From Akkermansia muciniphila (GTDB taxonomy: Bacteria; Verrucomicrobiota; Verrucomicrobiia; Limisphaerales; UBA9464), in contig CAMCFL010000006.1 in NCBI GenBank assembly GCA_945873715.1, positions 1 to 19,050 on the forward strand: a DNA stretch of 19,050 nt, read 5' to 3'. The notes under the pieces are model-generated. The model did not search any database. It was not told where the DNA came from and saw only the letters and a list, made by a program, of their open reading frames with translations. This document shows, one piece after another, positions 1 to 8,197 of this stretch (position 1 is the first letter of the stretch; each line of letters begins with the position of its first letter). The translations under genes and the position numbers were made by a program.

Positions 1-263
1 TCAGCGAAGGGTACGTGCAGGACCGGGGTCCCGGAGCCGGCGGACCGTGCTACCAATGGACACGGAAGCAGCGGGGGAAGACGGTGAGCGTGGCGTTGTC
101 GAAGGAGCAGTACGAGTGGTTGCGGACGGCGATCGAGAACTGGAAGGCACTGCAGGCGGTGATCAAGGAGATGCAGCATCTGTCCCGCGAAGAGCTCTTT
201 GAAACGATCCCCGGACCCAAGCGCCGCAAGCCACTGAGCAAGAGTATTATGGGTGTTAACTGA
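1..263 (+). CDS. Small conserved protein, 3' part (DUF6788-like)
   Basis: The reading frame is already open at base 3 and reads through to a TGA at 261-263, so the 5' end lies outside the window. The GTG at 15 is probably internal, because the residues before it (SEGY) run smoothly into the conserved-looking GGPCYQWTRKQRGKT stretch. The visible part is about 86 residues: a basic segment, then an alpha-helical stretch (YEWLRTAIENWKALQAVIKEMQ) and a lysine/arginine-rich tail. From memory this resembles small DUF6788-type proteins, which occur in many near-identical copies, often beside transposases; that assignment is recall, not a search result. No catalytic motif is visible. A hairpin lies immediately downstream. 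Confidence 0.6.
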   Translation, partial: SEGYVQDRGPGAGGPCYQWTRKQRGKTVSVALSKEQYEWLRTAIENWKALQAVIKEMQHLSREELFETIPGPKRRKPLSKSIMGVN

Positions 264-268
264 GTGCC

Positions 269-319
269 ATTCCCCCGGAGGGGTTGCAGCCAGCTCTGCC
301 ACCCCTCCGGGGTGGGAAT
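269..319. repeat. Imperfect inverted repeat (stem-loop)
   Basis: The left arm at 269-284 (ATTCCCCCGGAGGGGT) pairs with the right arm at 301-319 (ACCCCTCCGGGGTGGGAAT) with a few bulged bases, around a 16-base loop. It sits six bases after the stop of the small conserved gene, so it could act as its transcription terminator or 3' stabiliser. There is no T-tract, so a canonical intrinsic terminator is not supported. Confidence 0.5.
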
Positions 320-335
320 CCTTTGTGGCGCATGA

Positions 336-363
336 CCCGGGGTGACGCTTCGCGCACCCCGGG
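336..363. repeat. R5-type hairpin, 9-bp perfect arms
   Basis: CCCGGGGTG (336-344) and CACCCCGGG (355-363) are perfect complements around a 10-base loop. The same CCCGGGGTG arm opens the longer perfect hairpin at 9156-9182, so this is a dispersed family rather than a local accident. Confidence 0.6.
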
Positions 364-412
364 CTAATCGCTGGTACGCCTCCGGCGTGAAATCATTCCT
401 GCGTGGACCTGG

Positions 413-457
413 CTCAGGCGGCGATTTCACAACGCCCGCTGAGGGCAGCGGGCCTAC
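413..457 (-). repeat. R1 repeat, truncated copy
   Basis: Read on the minus strand this is the first half of the 59-bp R1 element found complete at 2923, 10687 and 14288. The GTAGGCCCGCTG... hairpin at 433-457 is intact, but similarity stops after the CGCCGCCTGAG at 413-423. The TAG inside the GTAGGC end supplies the stop codon of the adjacent transporter remnant (454-456). Confidence 0.7.
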
Positions 458-717
458 ACTTCCACCATCCGCACCCGTCGCACCAACCAGAGCGTGAGCA
501 ATCCCGCGGCGACCGCCATCCATCCCAGACGACCAAAATGGTTGAGGGAACCGTCGTCGGCCCGGGTGACCATCCATCCACCGATGGCCGAACTCAGGCC
601 TCCGGCGAGATCGCGGACGCATCCGTTGAGGCTCATGTAAGCGCCGCGGTCGCGGGGTTGGGTGAACTGCACCGATGCCAGCAGCACCAGCAGCAACCGT
701 TCGGAGGCGGGCTTCAT
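454..717 (-). pseudogene. C-terminal remnant of a major facilitator superfamily transporter
   Basis: This 87-residue frame looks like the last two transmembrane helices of an MFS permease. The motif QPRDRGAYMSLNGCVRDLAG near residues 20-39 matches the typical loop and helix-11 region, followed by GGWMV and a final hydrophobic segment (WMAVAAGLLTLWLV). A full MFS protein has about 400 residues, so roughly 80% is missing. The frame is continuous with the peptidase gene upstream: that gene's TAG is followed by a single GGG codon and then this ATG. The stop codon comes from the R1 repeat end. The likeliest history is a deletion that removed most of a transporter gene and left its tail against the peptidase gene. 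Translation as a tiny membrane protein by re-initiation cannot be excluded. Confidence 0.6.
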
Positions 718-720
718 CCC

Positions 721-2760
721 CTACCAGATCCTCGCCCGCTGTTCGACCGGGCGGAACATGGGCGTGCCTTCCCGGATGCCGAACGCCTGATAGAACTCGG
801 GGACATTCACGTGGGGCCCGACGGCCCGGTACATGCCCGGGCTGTGGGGATCCACGGTGAGACGCCGGACGAGTTCCGCCTCGCGGAAGTTGGTCCGCCA
901 GAGTTGCGACAGGCTGAGGAAGAAACGTTGTTCCGGGGTGAATCCGTCGATGTCCCGGCGCTTGGACGGATCCCGGGCCAGGGCGCGCTGCAAGGCTTCG
1001 TAGGCGATGCTGGTGCCGCCCAGGTCGGCGATGTTCTCGCCGAGGGTGAGGCGTCCGTTGACCTTCCTGCCCGGCAGCGGTTCGTAAGCCCCGTATTGAT
1101 CCACCAGCTTCTGGGCGCGCGCCTGAAACTCCCGGGCGTCCGATTCCGTCCACCAGTCGTTCAGGTTGCCGTCGGCATCGAACTGCCGTCCTGAATCATC
1201 ATAGCCATGCGTGATCTCATGGCCGATCACCACGCCGATGGCCCCGTAATTGATGGCGTCGTCGGCGCTCAGGTCGAAGAACGGCGGTTGCAGGATGCCG
1301 GCCGGAAAGACGATCTCGTTCTTCAGCGGACTGAAATAGGCGTTCACCGTCTGCGGCGTCATTCCCCACTCCGTGCGATCCACTGGTTTTCCCAGCCGGA
1401 CCGCCTGCCGGCGCGCTTCAAACCGGGCAGCCCGCTGGAGGTTGCCCACGTAATCCCCCGGGCTGACGCGGAAGGCGTACTCCCGGAATTTCTCCGGATG
1501 CCCGATCTTCTGGGTGAAACGATCGAACTTGGCCAACCCCTTGCGTCGGGTCTCCTCGGACATCCATTCGAGCCTCGCGAGCCGGTCGCGGAAGACCGCC
1601 TTCACGTCCGTGACCAATCCCGCCATCCGCTCCCGTGCTGCCGGCGGAAAATGCCGTTCGACATAGAGCTGGCCGAGCGCCTCGCCGATGGAACCATCGA
1701 CGACCTTGGCCGCCCGCTGCCATCGGGGTTCGGGCTGGGGTTGGCCGCTGAGCACCGTGCCATAGAACGCGAAGTGGGCCTCGTCGACTTCCCGATGGAG
1801 GTACGGGGCGGCCGAACGCAGCAGGTGCCATCGGAGATAGGTCTTCCACTCGTCCAGGGGTCGCGACGCCAGCAGTCCGTCAAGGGCGTTGAAGAAGTTG
1901 GTCTGGCCCAGATTGACCTCGCGCGCCTGACCGACGCCCGCGGTGCGCAGGTAGGTTTTCCAGGGGATGTGGGGCGAACGCGCGATCAACTCGGGAAGGG
2001 GCACCGCGTTGTAGTTGGCGTTCGGATTGCGCAGTTCGACCCGGGATTTCGCGGCCCGCGCGAGCTCCGTCTCCAGGCTCAGGATCACCTCGGCGTGGGC
2101 GGCGGCTTCCGTTGGGTTCTCGCCGAGCAGACCGAACATCCGCACCAGATGCGCCCGGTAAGCGGTCCGCTGCGGGGCGAACCCATCGGAGAGATAGTAA
2201 TCGCGATCCGGCAGGCCGAGCCCGCCCTGGCCGAACTTCAGGTGATACACGCTGCTGTTGCGGGCGTCCGGGATGACCCCGGCTCCGAACAGCGCACCGA
2301 CGCCTCTTTCCTGAAGGTCTGCCAGCAGCCGGAAATAGCCGTCCAGATCGCGCACCCCGCGGATGCGACGTAGGTCGGATTCAATCGGTTCCAGCCGCAG
2401 CTTCTCGATGTGATTGGTGTCCATCGCCGAACGGAAGAAGGCACCGACCTGGCTTGCCGGCTTGCCGGCAATCTTCCCCTGGGCCGTCTCCTCCAGCAGT
2501 TCGCGGATCAGCTTCCAGTTCCGATCCTGCAATTCATCAAAGCCACTCCAGCGGGCCTTGTCCGACGGCACCGGATTCTCGCGCACCCAGTTCCCCGCGG
2601 CGAATCGGTAGAAGTCCGCCGCCGGATCGACGGAGCGATCCATGTGAGCGAGGGAAAAACGCGGGACCCGGGGAGTCGGTGCGGCGGACTGCGGATCCGC
2701 ACCGCTCATGGACCCGGTGCAGAGCAGGACCAGCGACGCAATGCCAAGCGATCGAACCAT
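721..2760 (-). CDS. M13 family zinc metallopeptidase (neprilysin/PepO type), secreted
   Basis: A 679-residue protein of normal M13 length. Residues 1-20 form a signal peptide (VRSLGIASLVLLC core) with probable cleavage near SGA-DP. The cysteine at 14 follows leucine, so a lipobox is not convincing. M13 landmarks are in order: the N-terminal DFYRFAAGNWVRENPVP segment (49-65), NAYFSP (473-478) for substrate backbone binding, the zinc motif HEITH (514-518), ENIADLGG (575-582) supplying the third zinc ligand E575 and D579, and the C-terminal DPHSPGMYR region (637-645). The chain ends RARIW, like the usual C-x-W end of the family but without the disulphide cysteine, as is common in bacteria. It should cleave oligopeptides outside the cytoplasm. 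The ATG at 2760 gives the complete signal peptide. All key residues are present, so it should be active. Confidence 0.95.
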   Translation of the reverse strand: MVRSLGIASLVLLCTGSMSGADPQSAAPTPRVPRFSLAHMDRSVDPAADFYRFAAGNWVRENPVPSDKARWSGFDELQDRNWKLIRELLEETAQGKIAGKPASQVGAFFRSAMDTNHIEKLRLEPIESDLRRIRGVRDLDGYFRLLADLQERGVGALFGAGVIPDARNSSVYHLKFGQGGLGLPDRDYYLSDGFAPQRTAYRAHLVRMFGLLGENPTEAAAHAEVILSLETELARAAKSRVELRNPNANYNAVPLPELIARSPHIPWKTYLRTAGVGQAREVNLGQTNFFNALDGLLASRPLDEWKTYLRWHLLRSAAPYLHREVDEAHFAFYGTVLSGQPQPEPRWQRAAKVVDGSIGEALGQLYVERHFPPAARERMAGLVTDVKAVFRDRLARLEWMSEETRRKGLAKFDRFTQKIGHPEKFREYAFRVSPGDYVGNLQRAARFEARRQAVRLGKPVDRTEWGMTPQTVNAYFSPLKNEIVFPAGILQPPFFDLSADDAINYGAIGVVIGHEITHGYDDSGRQFDADGNLNDWWTESDAREFQARAQKLVDQYGAYEPLPGRKVNGRLTLGENIADLGGTSIAYEALQRALARDPSKRRDIDGFTPEQRFFLSLSQLWRTNFREAELVRRLTVDPHSPGMYRAVGPHVNVPEFYQAFGIREGTPMFRPVEQRARIW

Positions 2761-2821
2761 GGGCCGATCCTATCGACGGACGCAGCGGATCCCAAGTCCC
2801 AGTTGGAATGTCCCGGCCGGA

Positions 2822-2885
2822 GGGACGAACTCCGCGAGTCCGAAATCTCCAGAAGTGGGCACTGGGGACTCGTGGAACTCGTCCC
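2822..2885. repeat. R3 inverted repeat pair
   Basis: The arm at 2822-2841 is the reverse complement of GGACTCGCGGAGTTCGTCCC. The arm at 2866-2885 reads GGACTCGTGGAACTCGTCCC, matching at 17 of 20 positions. A third copy with one difference from the first arm is at 9256-9275. Dispersed copies with this dyad arrangement fit a REP-like element. Confidence 0.7.
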
Positions 2886-2922
2886 GCGATGTCGGGTGCA
2901 TCTTGGGTTTGGTGTCACGGAT

Positions 2923-2981
2923 GTAGGCCCGCTGCCCTCAGCGGGCGCTTCCTCATCGCCGCCTGAGGGCAGGCGGCCTAC
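2923..2981 (+). repeat. R1 repeat, complete 59-bp copy
   Basis: Two hairpins sit in tandem. The first is built from GTAGGCCCGCTG / CAGCGGGC arms and the second from GCCGCCTG / CAGGCGGCCTAC arms, with a short spacer. The whole unit also has outer GTAGGCC/GGCCTAC ends that are inverted, so it can form either two hairpins or one long cruciform. Outer arms at 2899-2911 and 2989-3001 (CATCTTGGGTTTG versus its near complement, 12 of 13) enclose it. The left flank (CGGGTGCATCT...GTCACGG) also recurs before the 10687 copy. Confidence 0.8.
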
Positions 2982-3033
2982 ATCATGGCAAACTCAAGAT
3001 GCGCCCTCCGATGTCCGCACTCGGGAATTCCAT

Positions 3034-3062
3034 TTGCGGCGTTTCGGCATCCACGGTACAAA
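3034..3062 (+). promoter_or_regulatory. Possible sigma-70-like promoter
   Basis: TTGCGG (3034-3039) and TACAAA (3057-3062) are separated by exactly 17 bases, in the lower-GC part of the spacer, about 110 bases before the ATG at 3174. The match to consensus is partial (three and four of six), so this is only a candidate. Confidence 0.25.
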
Positions 3063-3173
3063 CTTACTGTATTGTTGGCTTCGAACGGGACGAACTCGGG
3101 TCTGTGGTGGGACCTTCTCTCTGACGGCGGGCTGCAATCACACGGGGTCGGAACTCCACCGGCCTCCCATTCC

Positions 3174-3830
3174 ATGCCTGAGCAGAAAATTAAATTCAGC
3201 TGTCTTCGAGACGCCTTTTGCGCCCGTTACCGGTGCAAGCCCGCGGTTTTCGTCACCAAGGTTTTCTGGAAGTGCCTTCCGGCCCATGCCGTGATCCCGG
3301 CGATCCTCATTGGAGGCCCGGCCAATCGCCGCTTCGATCATGATACCGAAGCGATCGCTGCCCTGGCCGATGCCATGACCATCGAGGACCTGAATGACGG
3401 GCTCGACGACCTGGTGGGGATGCAGCAGATGGACCACAGCTGCCTGCGTCGGTGGTTCGGGATCCGCGTGTCGTCCGTCGTCCTGCACGAACTCCTTCTT
3501 CCGCTCATCAAGCAGGTCCGCTGCGCCGAGGAACCCATCCTTCCGGCACCCTTCGTGGTGCTGCCCCCATCCCAGCCGATGGCTCCGATTGCCGCGCAAC
3601 GGAGTTCCGATACTTCGTCCGTCCGGATGCGACAGGTGATGCGGATCCACGCCGCCGTCATCATCGGCACGCCGCTGGAAAAGGTCCTGGAAGAGGAGTC
3701 CCTCCGGGCTGCCGATCTGGAGGGTTTCCTTTCCGAATACCCGCAGCTCCGTCCCGAAGCCGCCTTTCTCCTGACCTACCTGCGGGACCGCTCCGAACTC
3801 GAACAATTGCGGGCCGAGTTCAAACGCTAG
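3174..3830 (+). CDS. Hypothetical protein, 218 aa, family not recognised
   Basis: The frame is open from 2985, but the first 63 residues cross the edge of an R1 repeat and promoter-like sequence. The ATG at 3174 (MPEQKIKFSC) is the better start. The product is soluble-looking, with no signal peptide or clear transmembrane helix. The N-terminal third is rich in cysteine and aromatic residues (C10, C15, C20 and C33 in SCLRDAFCARYRC and FWKCLPAHA). The middle is acidic and helical (DTEAIAALADAMTIEDLNDGLDDL), followed by a hydrophobic helix (VVLHELLLPLIKQV). The C-terminus is charged and helical (LEKVLEEESL...LRDRSELEQLRAEFKR). Codon use and GC-rich third positions match the neighbours, which supports a real gene. 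It lies 69 bases before the ABC operon on the same strand but has no evident link to it. Confidence 0.7.
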   Translation: MPEQKIKFSCLRDAFCARYRCKPAVFVTKVFWKCLPAHAVIPAILIGGPANRRFDHDTEAIAALADAMTIEDLNDGLDDLVGMQQMDHSCLRRWFGIRVSSVVLHELLLPLIKQVRCAEEPILPAPFVVLPPSQPMAPIAAQRSSDTSSVRMRQVMRIHAAVIIGTPLEKVLEEESLRAADLEGFLSEYPQLRPEAAFLLTYLRDRSELEQLRAEFKR

Positions 3831-3899
3831 AATCGTCGAAGGGCACAGTAGGCCGCGGCTGAGCTACCGCTCTGGTCGGATCTGGGTTCTCGGCGTAAC

Positions 3900-4604
3900 A
3901 TGGCGCTCATGTCCGCCTCCGTGCCTCTTGTGGAGATTCGTCAGGTGACCAAGGCCTATCGCCCGCCGGGCGGGGCTCCGGCGATCTCTGTGCTTCGCGC
4001 CGCCTCGCTCACCGTGACCGCCGGCGAGGCGGTGGCCATCGTTGGCCCCTCCGGTTCGGGGAAGAGCACCTTGCTCAACCTGATCGGTGCCCTCGACCAA
4101 CCGGATGAAGGCGAAGTGCTGCTGGACGGCACCGCCCTCTCCACCCTCGGCGAAGCGGCGCTGGCCCGGCTGCGACGCGACAAGATTGGCTTCGTCTTTC
4201 AATCCCATCATCTGCTCCCCCATTGCTCGGTCCTCGAAAACGTCCTCGTGCCGGTCCTGGCTGGGCATTCCCACACGGACCCGGCCATCGAGGACCGCGC
4301 CCGCCATCTGTTGAAGCGCGTGGGGCTGACCGAGCGCATGCATCAACTCCCCGGCCGTCTTTCCGGCGGTGAACGCCAGCGGGCCGCCGTGGTCCGGGCC
4401 GTGATCCAGAACCCGGCGCTGCTCCTCGCCGACGAACCCACCGGGGCCCTCGATCGCGCCGCTGCCACCGAGATCGGAAGTCTCCTCGCCGATCTCAACG
4501 GTCTGGATGGGGTCACCCTCATCGTCGTCACCCACTCCCGCGAACTGGCGGAGCAGCTCGGGCGGGTGGTCGAGATGCGCGACGGACGTCTGGTCGAACT
4601 CTGA
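3900..4604 (+). CDS. ABC exporter ATP-binding subunit (LolD/MacB type)
   Basis: A 234-residue nucleotide-binding domain of standard length. It carries Walker A GPSGSGKST (49-57), Q-loop Q101 (FQSHH), signature LSGGERQR (154-161), Walker B LLLADE (174-179) followed by PTGALD, and the switch histidine H212 (VVTHSRE). The PTGALD form and overall layout place it with ATPases that serve FtsX-type permeases (LolD, MacB, YbbA), which power extraction or mechanical transmission rather than import. The ATG at 3909 is an equally plausible start, three codons in. The stop is 12 bases before the permease ATG, so the two genes are almost certainly one transcript and one complex at the inner membrane. All catalytic residues are present. 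Confidence 0.95.
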   Translation: MALMSASVPLVEIRQVTKAYRPPGGAPAISVLRAASLTVTAGEAVAIVGPSGSGKSTLLNLIGALDQPDEGEVLLDGTALSTLGEAALARLRRDKIGFVFQSHHLLPHCSVLENVLVPVLAGHSHTDPAIEDRARHLLKRVGLTERMHQLPGRLSGGERQRAAVVRAVIQNPALLLADEPTGALDRAAATEIGSLLADLNGLDGVTLIVVTHSRELAEQLGRVVEMRDGRLVEL

Positions 4605-4616
4605 ACCCGCACGCTC

Positions 4617-7600
4617 ATGCGCCCGCATCGCCTCCTTTTCCGAAGCCTGCTCTTTCACGCGCGATCCCATCTGGGGGTGGTGCTCGGGGCTGCCGTGACG
4701 ACCGCCGTCCTGGTGGGTGCCTTCGCCGTGGGGGACTCGCTTCAGGCCAGCCTTCGTGTCCGGGCTCTTTCCCGGCTCGGCCATGTCTTTGGTGCCTACG
4801 ATGGACGCGACCGTTTCTTCGAGGCGGATCCAGGCGGCCCCACCCGTCGGCCCGGTGCCGGGGCTTCCCCCGAGGTCGATCAGGCCAACGTGCTCCGGGT
4901 TCCCGGTCTGGCGACACGCCAGGACGGCACCGCACGGGCCAACCGGATCCAGGTCCTCGGTGTGGACGCAGCCTTTGCCAACCTCGCTCCCAAAATACCC
5001 GGGGGTCTCCTGCGGTTGGGCGAAGTCTGGCTCAACCGTTCTCTCGCCTCGCAGCTCTCCGCCCAGGTCGGCGATCCCCTGATCCTCCGCGTCCACAAAC
5101 CCGGTGCGCTCTCCCTCGATGCCATCGTCTCGCCCCGCGACGACTCCAGCATCGCCCTGCGGGTCAAGGTCACGGAGATCCTCTCGGACGAACAGTTGGG
5201 CGGATTCGACCTCAGCGCCGGACAGGAGTCGGCCCTCAACGCGTTCGTCCGACTGGAAGTCCTGCAGGATCTGGTCGGGCTGCAAGGACGGGCCAACCTG
5301 TACCTGGTGGGCATGGATCCCCTCCGCCTGTCGCCGAGGGCAGCCTCGAACCTGGTGGCGGAAGCCGCCGCGGCGCTACAGACCAACGCCACCCTCACGG
5401 ACCTGGAATACTCCCTGCGCCTGCTGACCCCGCCAGCCAGCGACTCCGGGGGCGAGGCTCCGCCGACTTCCATCGAGTTCGCCACCCGCCGCATCTTCAT
5501 CGAGCCCCCGGCCAGGAGTGCCGCGTCCCTGTACGCCAAATTCTACGACGCCGATGACCCCGGCAAACCCGTCCCGATCAGCACCTACCTGGTCAATCAA
5601 CTCGAAGCCGGAGGACGCTTCGCTCCCTACTCAATGGTCACCGCCGCCGGCGCGCCCTACACGCCGGCCGGCATGGCCGAGGACGAAATCCTGGTGAACC
5701 AATGGCTGGCGGACGACCTGGGTTTGAAGCCGGGAGACACCCTCAGGATGACGCACTACGACGCCGACAGCGCGTCGAGCCTCGTCGAGCGCACCAACGT
5801 GTTCCGCGTTCGCAGCATCGTTCCCCTGCGAGGGCTCTGGGCCGACCGGACGCTCATGCCGGAATTCCCGGGATTGTCGAAGGCGGAGAGCACGCACGAC
5901 TGGGACGCCGGGTTTGAACTCGTTCACAAGATCCGCGATCAGGATGAAGCTTACTGGAAGCAATGGCGTGGCACGCCCAAGGCCTTCATCACCGAGGCCG
6001 CCGGACGCAGACTGTGGGCGAACCGCTTCGGTGAACTGACCGCCGTGCGCTGGTTTCCCACCGGCACCAACGCCGCTGCTTTCGTCCCCCCGCTCGGCGA
6101 GCGTATCCGCAGCGGCCTTCGCCCGGCTGACCTCGGCATGGTCCTGAGGCCGGTGCGCGAAGAGGCCCTCGCCGCCGCCCGGTCCGGCACCGCCCAGATG
6201 TTCGGGGGCCTCTTCATCGGCTTCAGCCTGTTCATCATCGTTTCCGCCCTCCTGCTGACCTCGTTGCTGTTCCGCTTCGGACTCGAACAACGCGCCAGTG
6301 AGATCGGAATCCTCCTCGCCCTCGGTTGGTCACGCGCCCGCATCCGATGGCTCCATCTCGGCGAAGGTGCCGTCCTCGCCGCGATCGGGGCCGTCCCGGG
6401 AGCCTGGCTCGGGACGTACTACGCCCGTGGAATCCTCTGGGGCCTCAACCATCTCTGGAGCGACGCCGTCGCCGGGGTGTTCCTCCAGTACCACGCCCGA
6501 ACCGCCTCGATGGTCAACGGTGCCGCCGCAGGAATGGTCGTCGCCCTGCTGACCCTCGCCCTGGCCCTGCGGCATCTGGCCCGTCGACCCGCCCGGGAAC
6601 TGCTCAATGAAGGTGCCGGAGGCCTGCTCGACGAACAACGCGCCGGCACTCCCGGACGCTGGCTGCGGATCGTTCCTCCCGCCGCCGCCATCGCCGCCAT
6701 TCTCCTCGGTCTGGCCGCCACCCGTCTCCCGGCCCATCAACAGCCCGGGGCGTTCTTCGGCGTCGGTGCCCTCATCCTGACGGCGGGGATCTACGAGCTT
6801 CGTCGTCGGTTCCTCGCTCCCACTCCCCAAGCGACGGGGCTATCGCGTACGGCCTTCACCTGGCGCGCTCCAAGCCGTCAGCCCACGCGCTCGGCGGCCA
6901 CCGTCACCCTCCTGGCCTCCGCCACTTTTTTGATCGTCGCCCTCGCCGCCTTCCGTCTCGAGGCGCGGCGGGACGCTTCCCGTCGTGCGGGTGGGACCGG
7001 TGGATTCGCCTTCTGGGGCGAGTCGGCCCTGCCCATCCTCAAGGACCTGAACACCGACCGCGGACTGGAAGCCTACAACCTCGCGCCGTCCCAGGTCGCC
7101 GGCGCTTCCTTTGTCGCCGCCCGGTTGCGAGACGGCGACGACGCCAGTTGCCTCAATCTCAGCCGTGCCGGACGCCCGCGCATCCTGGGGATCGACCCGA
7201 AGGCACTGGCTTCCCGGGGATCGTTTAGCTTCGCCGGTCTGGCGAAGGGAATTGCCGTGACCAACGGATGGCTCGCCCTCGAATCGACACCCGGGGCTGC
7301 GGAGATCCCGGCCATCGCGGACATCGCTTCGCTCCAATGGGCCCTTCAAAAGAAGGTGGGCGATACGCTGGACCTGACCGATGCCCAGGGTCGTCCGTTC
7401 CGACTCCGGTTCGTCGGGGCCACCGCGCAGGGAATGCTCCAGGGCAACCTCCTCATCGATGAACGCGCCTTCACCCGTCTGTTCCCAGCCGAGTCGGGAT
7501 ACCGGGTCCTGCTCGTCGACGCCCCCCCGGAGCGCGCGGCCGAGATCCGTGCGAACCTGACCCGGGCCTTGGAAGACACCGGACTCGCCCTGACCTCGAC

Positions 7601-8018
7601 CATTGATCGGCTTGATCGATTCAACGCGGTTCAGAATACCTATCTCGGGACCTTCCAGGTCCTGGGTGGACTCGGACTGCTGCTGGGAAGCCTTGGCCTG
7701 GGCATCGTCGTCCTCCGCAATGTCCATGAACGCCGCGCGGAACTGGCGGTCCTGCGTGCCGTTGGTTTCGAGGCCGGTGCCGTGCGTGGACTCATCCTCC
7801 GCGAACACGCCATCCTGGTCCTGCTCGGTCTCGGTCTCGGCTGTCTGGCTGCGGGATTCGCGGTCGGTCCATTGCTTCTCAGCGGTGGAACCGCGCTTCC
7901 CTGGCGGACGCTCGTCCCGACGCTGGCCGCCGTCGCCATCAACGGCCTCATCTTCACCTGGCTGGCAACCCGCTACGCCTGCCGCGGCATCGTCGTGGAT
8001 GCGCTTCGCGGGGAGTAG
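4617..8018 (+). CDS. ABC transporter permease, duplicated FtsX domains
   Basis: A 1133-residue inner-membrane protein. Hydrophobic segments lie near residues 19-41, 528-552, 581-605, 632-652, 683-703, 712-730, 760-780, 1010-1034, 1065-1089 and 1099-1118, giving about ten helices. A large extracytoplasmic domain (about 42-527) follows helix 1 and a second (about 781-1009) precedes the last three. Each FtsX half has the cytoplasmic coupling segment after its first core helix: RASEIGILLALGWSRARIR (559-577) and RRAELAVLRAVGFEAGAVR (1039-1057). This is the long YbbP/LolE-like layout with two FtsX repeats, not the four-helix MacB form. With the ATPase just upstream it forms a complete exporter or lipoprotein/lipid-handling machine; the substrate cannot be read from sequence. 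No periplasmic adaptor or outer-membrane channel gene is adjacent. Confidence 0.93.
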   Translation: MRPHRLLFRSLLFHARSHLGVVLGAAVTTAVLVGAFAVGDSLQASLRVRALSRLGHVFGAYDGRDRFFEADPGGPTRRPGAGASPEVDQANVLRVPGLATRQDGTARANRIQVLGVDAAFANLAPKIPGGLLRLGEVWLNRSLASQLSAQVGDPLILRVHKPGALSLDAIVSPRDDSSIALRVKVTEILSDEQLGGFDLSAGQESALNAFVRLEVLQDLVGLQGRANLYLVGMDPLRLSPRAASNLVAEAAAALQTNATLTDLEYSLRLLTPPASDSGGEAPPTSIEFATRRIFIEPPARSAASLYAKFYDADDPGKPVPISTYLVNQLEAGGRFAPYSMVTAAGAPYTPAGMAEDEILVNQWLADDLGLKPGDTLRMTHYDADSASSLVERTNVFRVRSIVPLRGLWADRTLMPEFPGLSKAESTHDWDAGFELVHKIRDQDEAYWKQWRGTPKAFITEAAGRRLWANRFGELTAVRWFPTGTNAAAFVPPLGERIRSGLRPADLGMVLRPVREEALAAARSGTAQMFGGLFIGFSLFIIVSALLLTSLLFRFGLEQRASEIGILLALGWSRARIRWLHLGEGAVLAAIGAVPGAWLGTYYARGILWGLNHLWSDAVAGVFLQYHARTASMVNGAAAGMVVALLTLALALRHLARRPARELLNEGAGGLLDEQRAGTPGRWLRIVPPAAAIAAILLGLAATRLPAHQQPGAFFGVGALILTAGIYELRRRFLAPTPQATGLSRTAFTWRAPSRQPTRSAATVTLLASATFLIVALAAFRLEARRDASRRAGGTGGFAFWGESALPILKDLNTDRGLEAYNLAPSQVAGASFVAARLRDGDDASCLNLSRAGRPRILGIDPKALASRGSFSFAGLAKGIAVTNGWLALESTPGAAEIPAIADIASLQWALQKKVGDTLDLTDAQGRPFRLRFVGATAQGMLQGNLLIDERAFTRLFPAESGYRVLLVDAPPERAAEIRANLTRALEDTGLALTSTIDRLDRFNAVQNTYLGTFQVLGGLGLLLGSLGLGIVVLRNVHERRAELAVLRAVGFEAGAVRGLILREHAILVLLGLGLGCLAAGFAVGPLLLSGGTALPWRTLVPTLAAVAINGLIFTWLATRYACRGIVVDALRGE

Positions 8019-8040
8019 CCGGCTTCAGCCCGAAAGCCGG
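8019..8040 (+). terminator. Stem-loop directly after the permease stop
   Basis: CCGGCTT (8019-8025) and AAGCCGG (8034-8040) form a perfect 7-bp stem with an 8-base loop beginning at the base after the stop codon. There is no run of T, so it may be a weak terminator or an mRNA 3' stabiliser. The facing gene on the minus strand ends at 8198, so some termination here is expected. Confidence 0.35.
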
Positions 8041-8045
8041 GGCGG

Positions 8046-8179
8046 TTTATCCGCAGATGGCGCAGATCACCAGACCGGTCGCCGCTGAGGGGTTCTTGCC
8101 CGCGAGGCGGGTCCGTTTTCACGCCTTGGACGCTTCCAAGCGCCTCCCATCTGCGGAATCTGCGCCATCTGCGGATAAA
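8046..8179. repeat. R2 miniature element, copy 1
   Basis: The element opens with TTTATCCGCAGATGGCGCAG and closes with the inverted form ending CATCTGCGGATAAA (right arm 8148-8179). The arms are built from 9-bp units of the type SCGCAGATG. The 80-base interior differs from those of the other two copies. It fills the space between the convergent permease gene and the two-helix membrane protein gene. No target-site duplication is obvious. Confidence 0.75.
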
Positions 8180-8197
8180 CAACAGTGGTTTCTAGCC

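Larger units (their letters stand above)
2761..3173. other. Gene-free spacer with two repeat families
   Basis: This 413-base divergent spacer lies between the peptidase (-) and the 218-aa gene (+). No open frame in it looks coding. It holds an R3 inverted pair (2822-2885) and a full R1 element (2923-2981) with extra flanking arms. The last 170 bases are lower in GC and are the likely place for the promoter of the rightward gene. Confidence 0.7.

Noticed and set aside
1207..2373. Long plus-strand open frame (388 codons) opposite the M13 peptidase
   Set aside because: It is the antisense shadow of a strongly supported gene; its product is low-complexity and matches no family. GC-rich third positions create such frames.
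2923..2981. R1 as an intrinsic transcription terminator
   Set aside because: No T-tract follows either stem, and the same unit occurs in both orientations and upstream of genes.
2985..3173. N-terminal extension of the 218-aa protein
   Set aside because: It starts at the edge of the R1 element and crosses the likely promoter region; the sequence is not protein-like.
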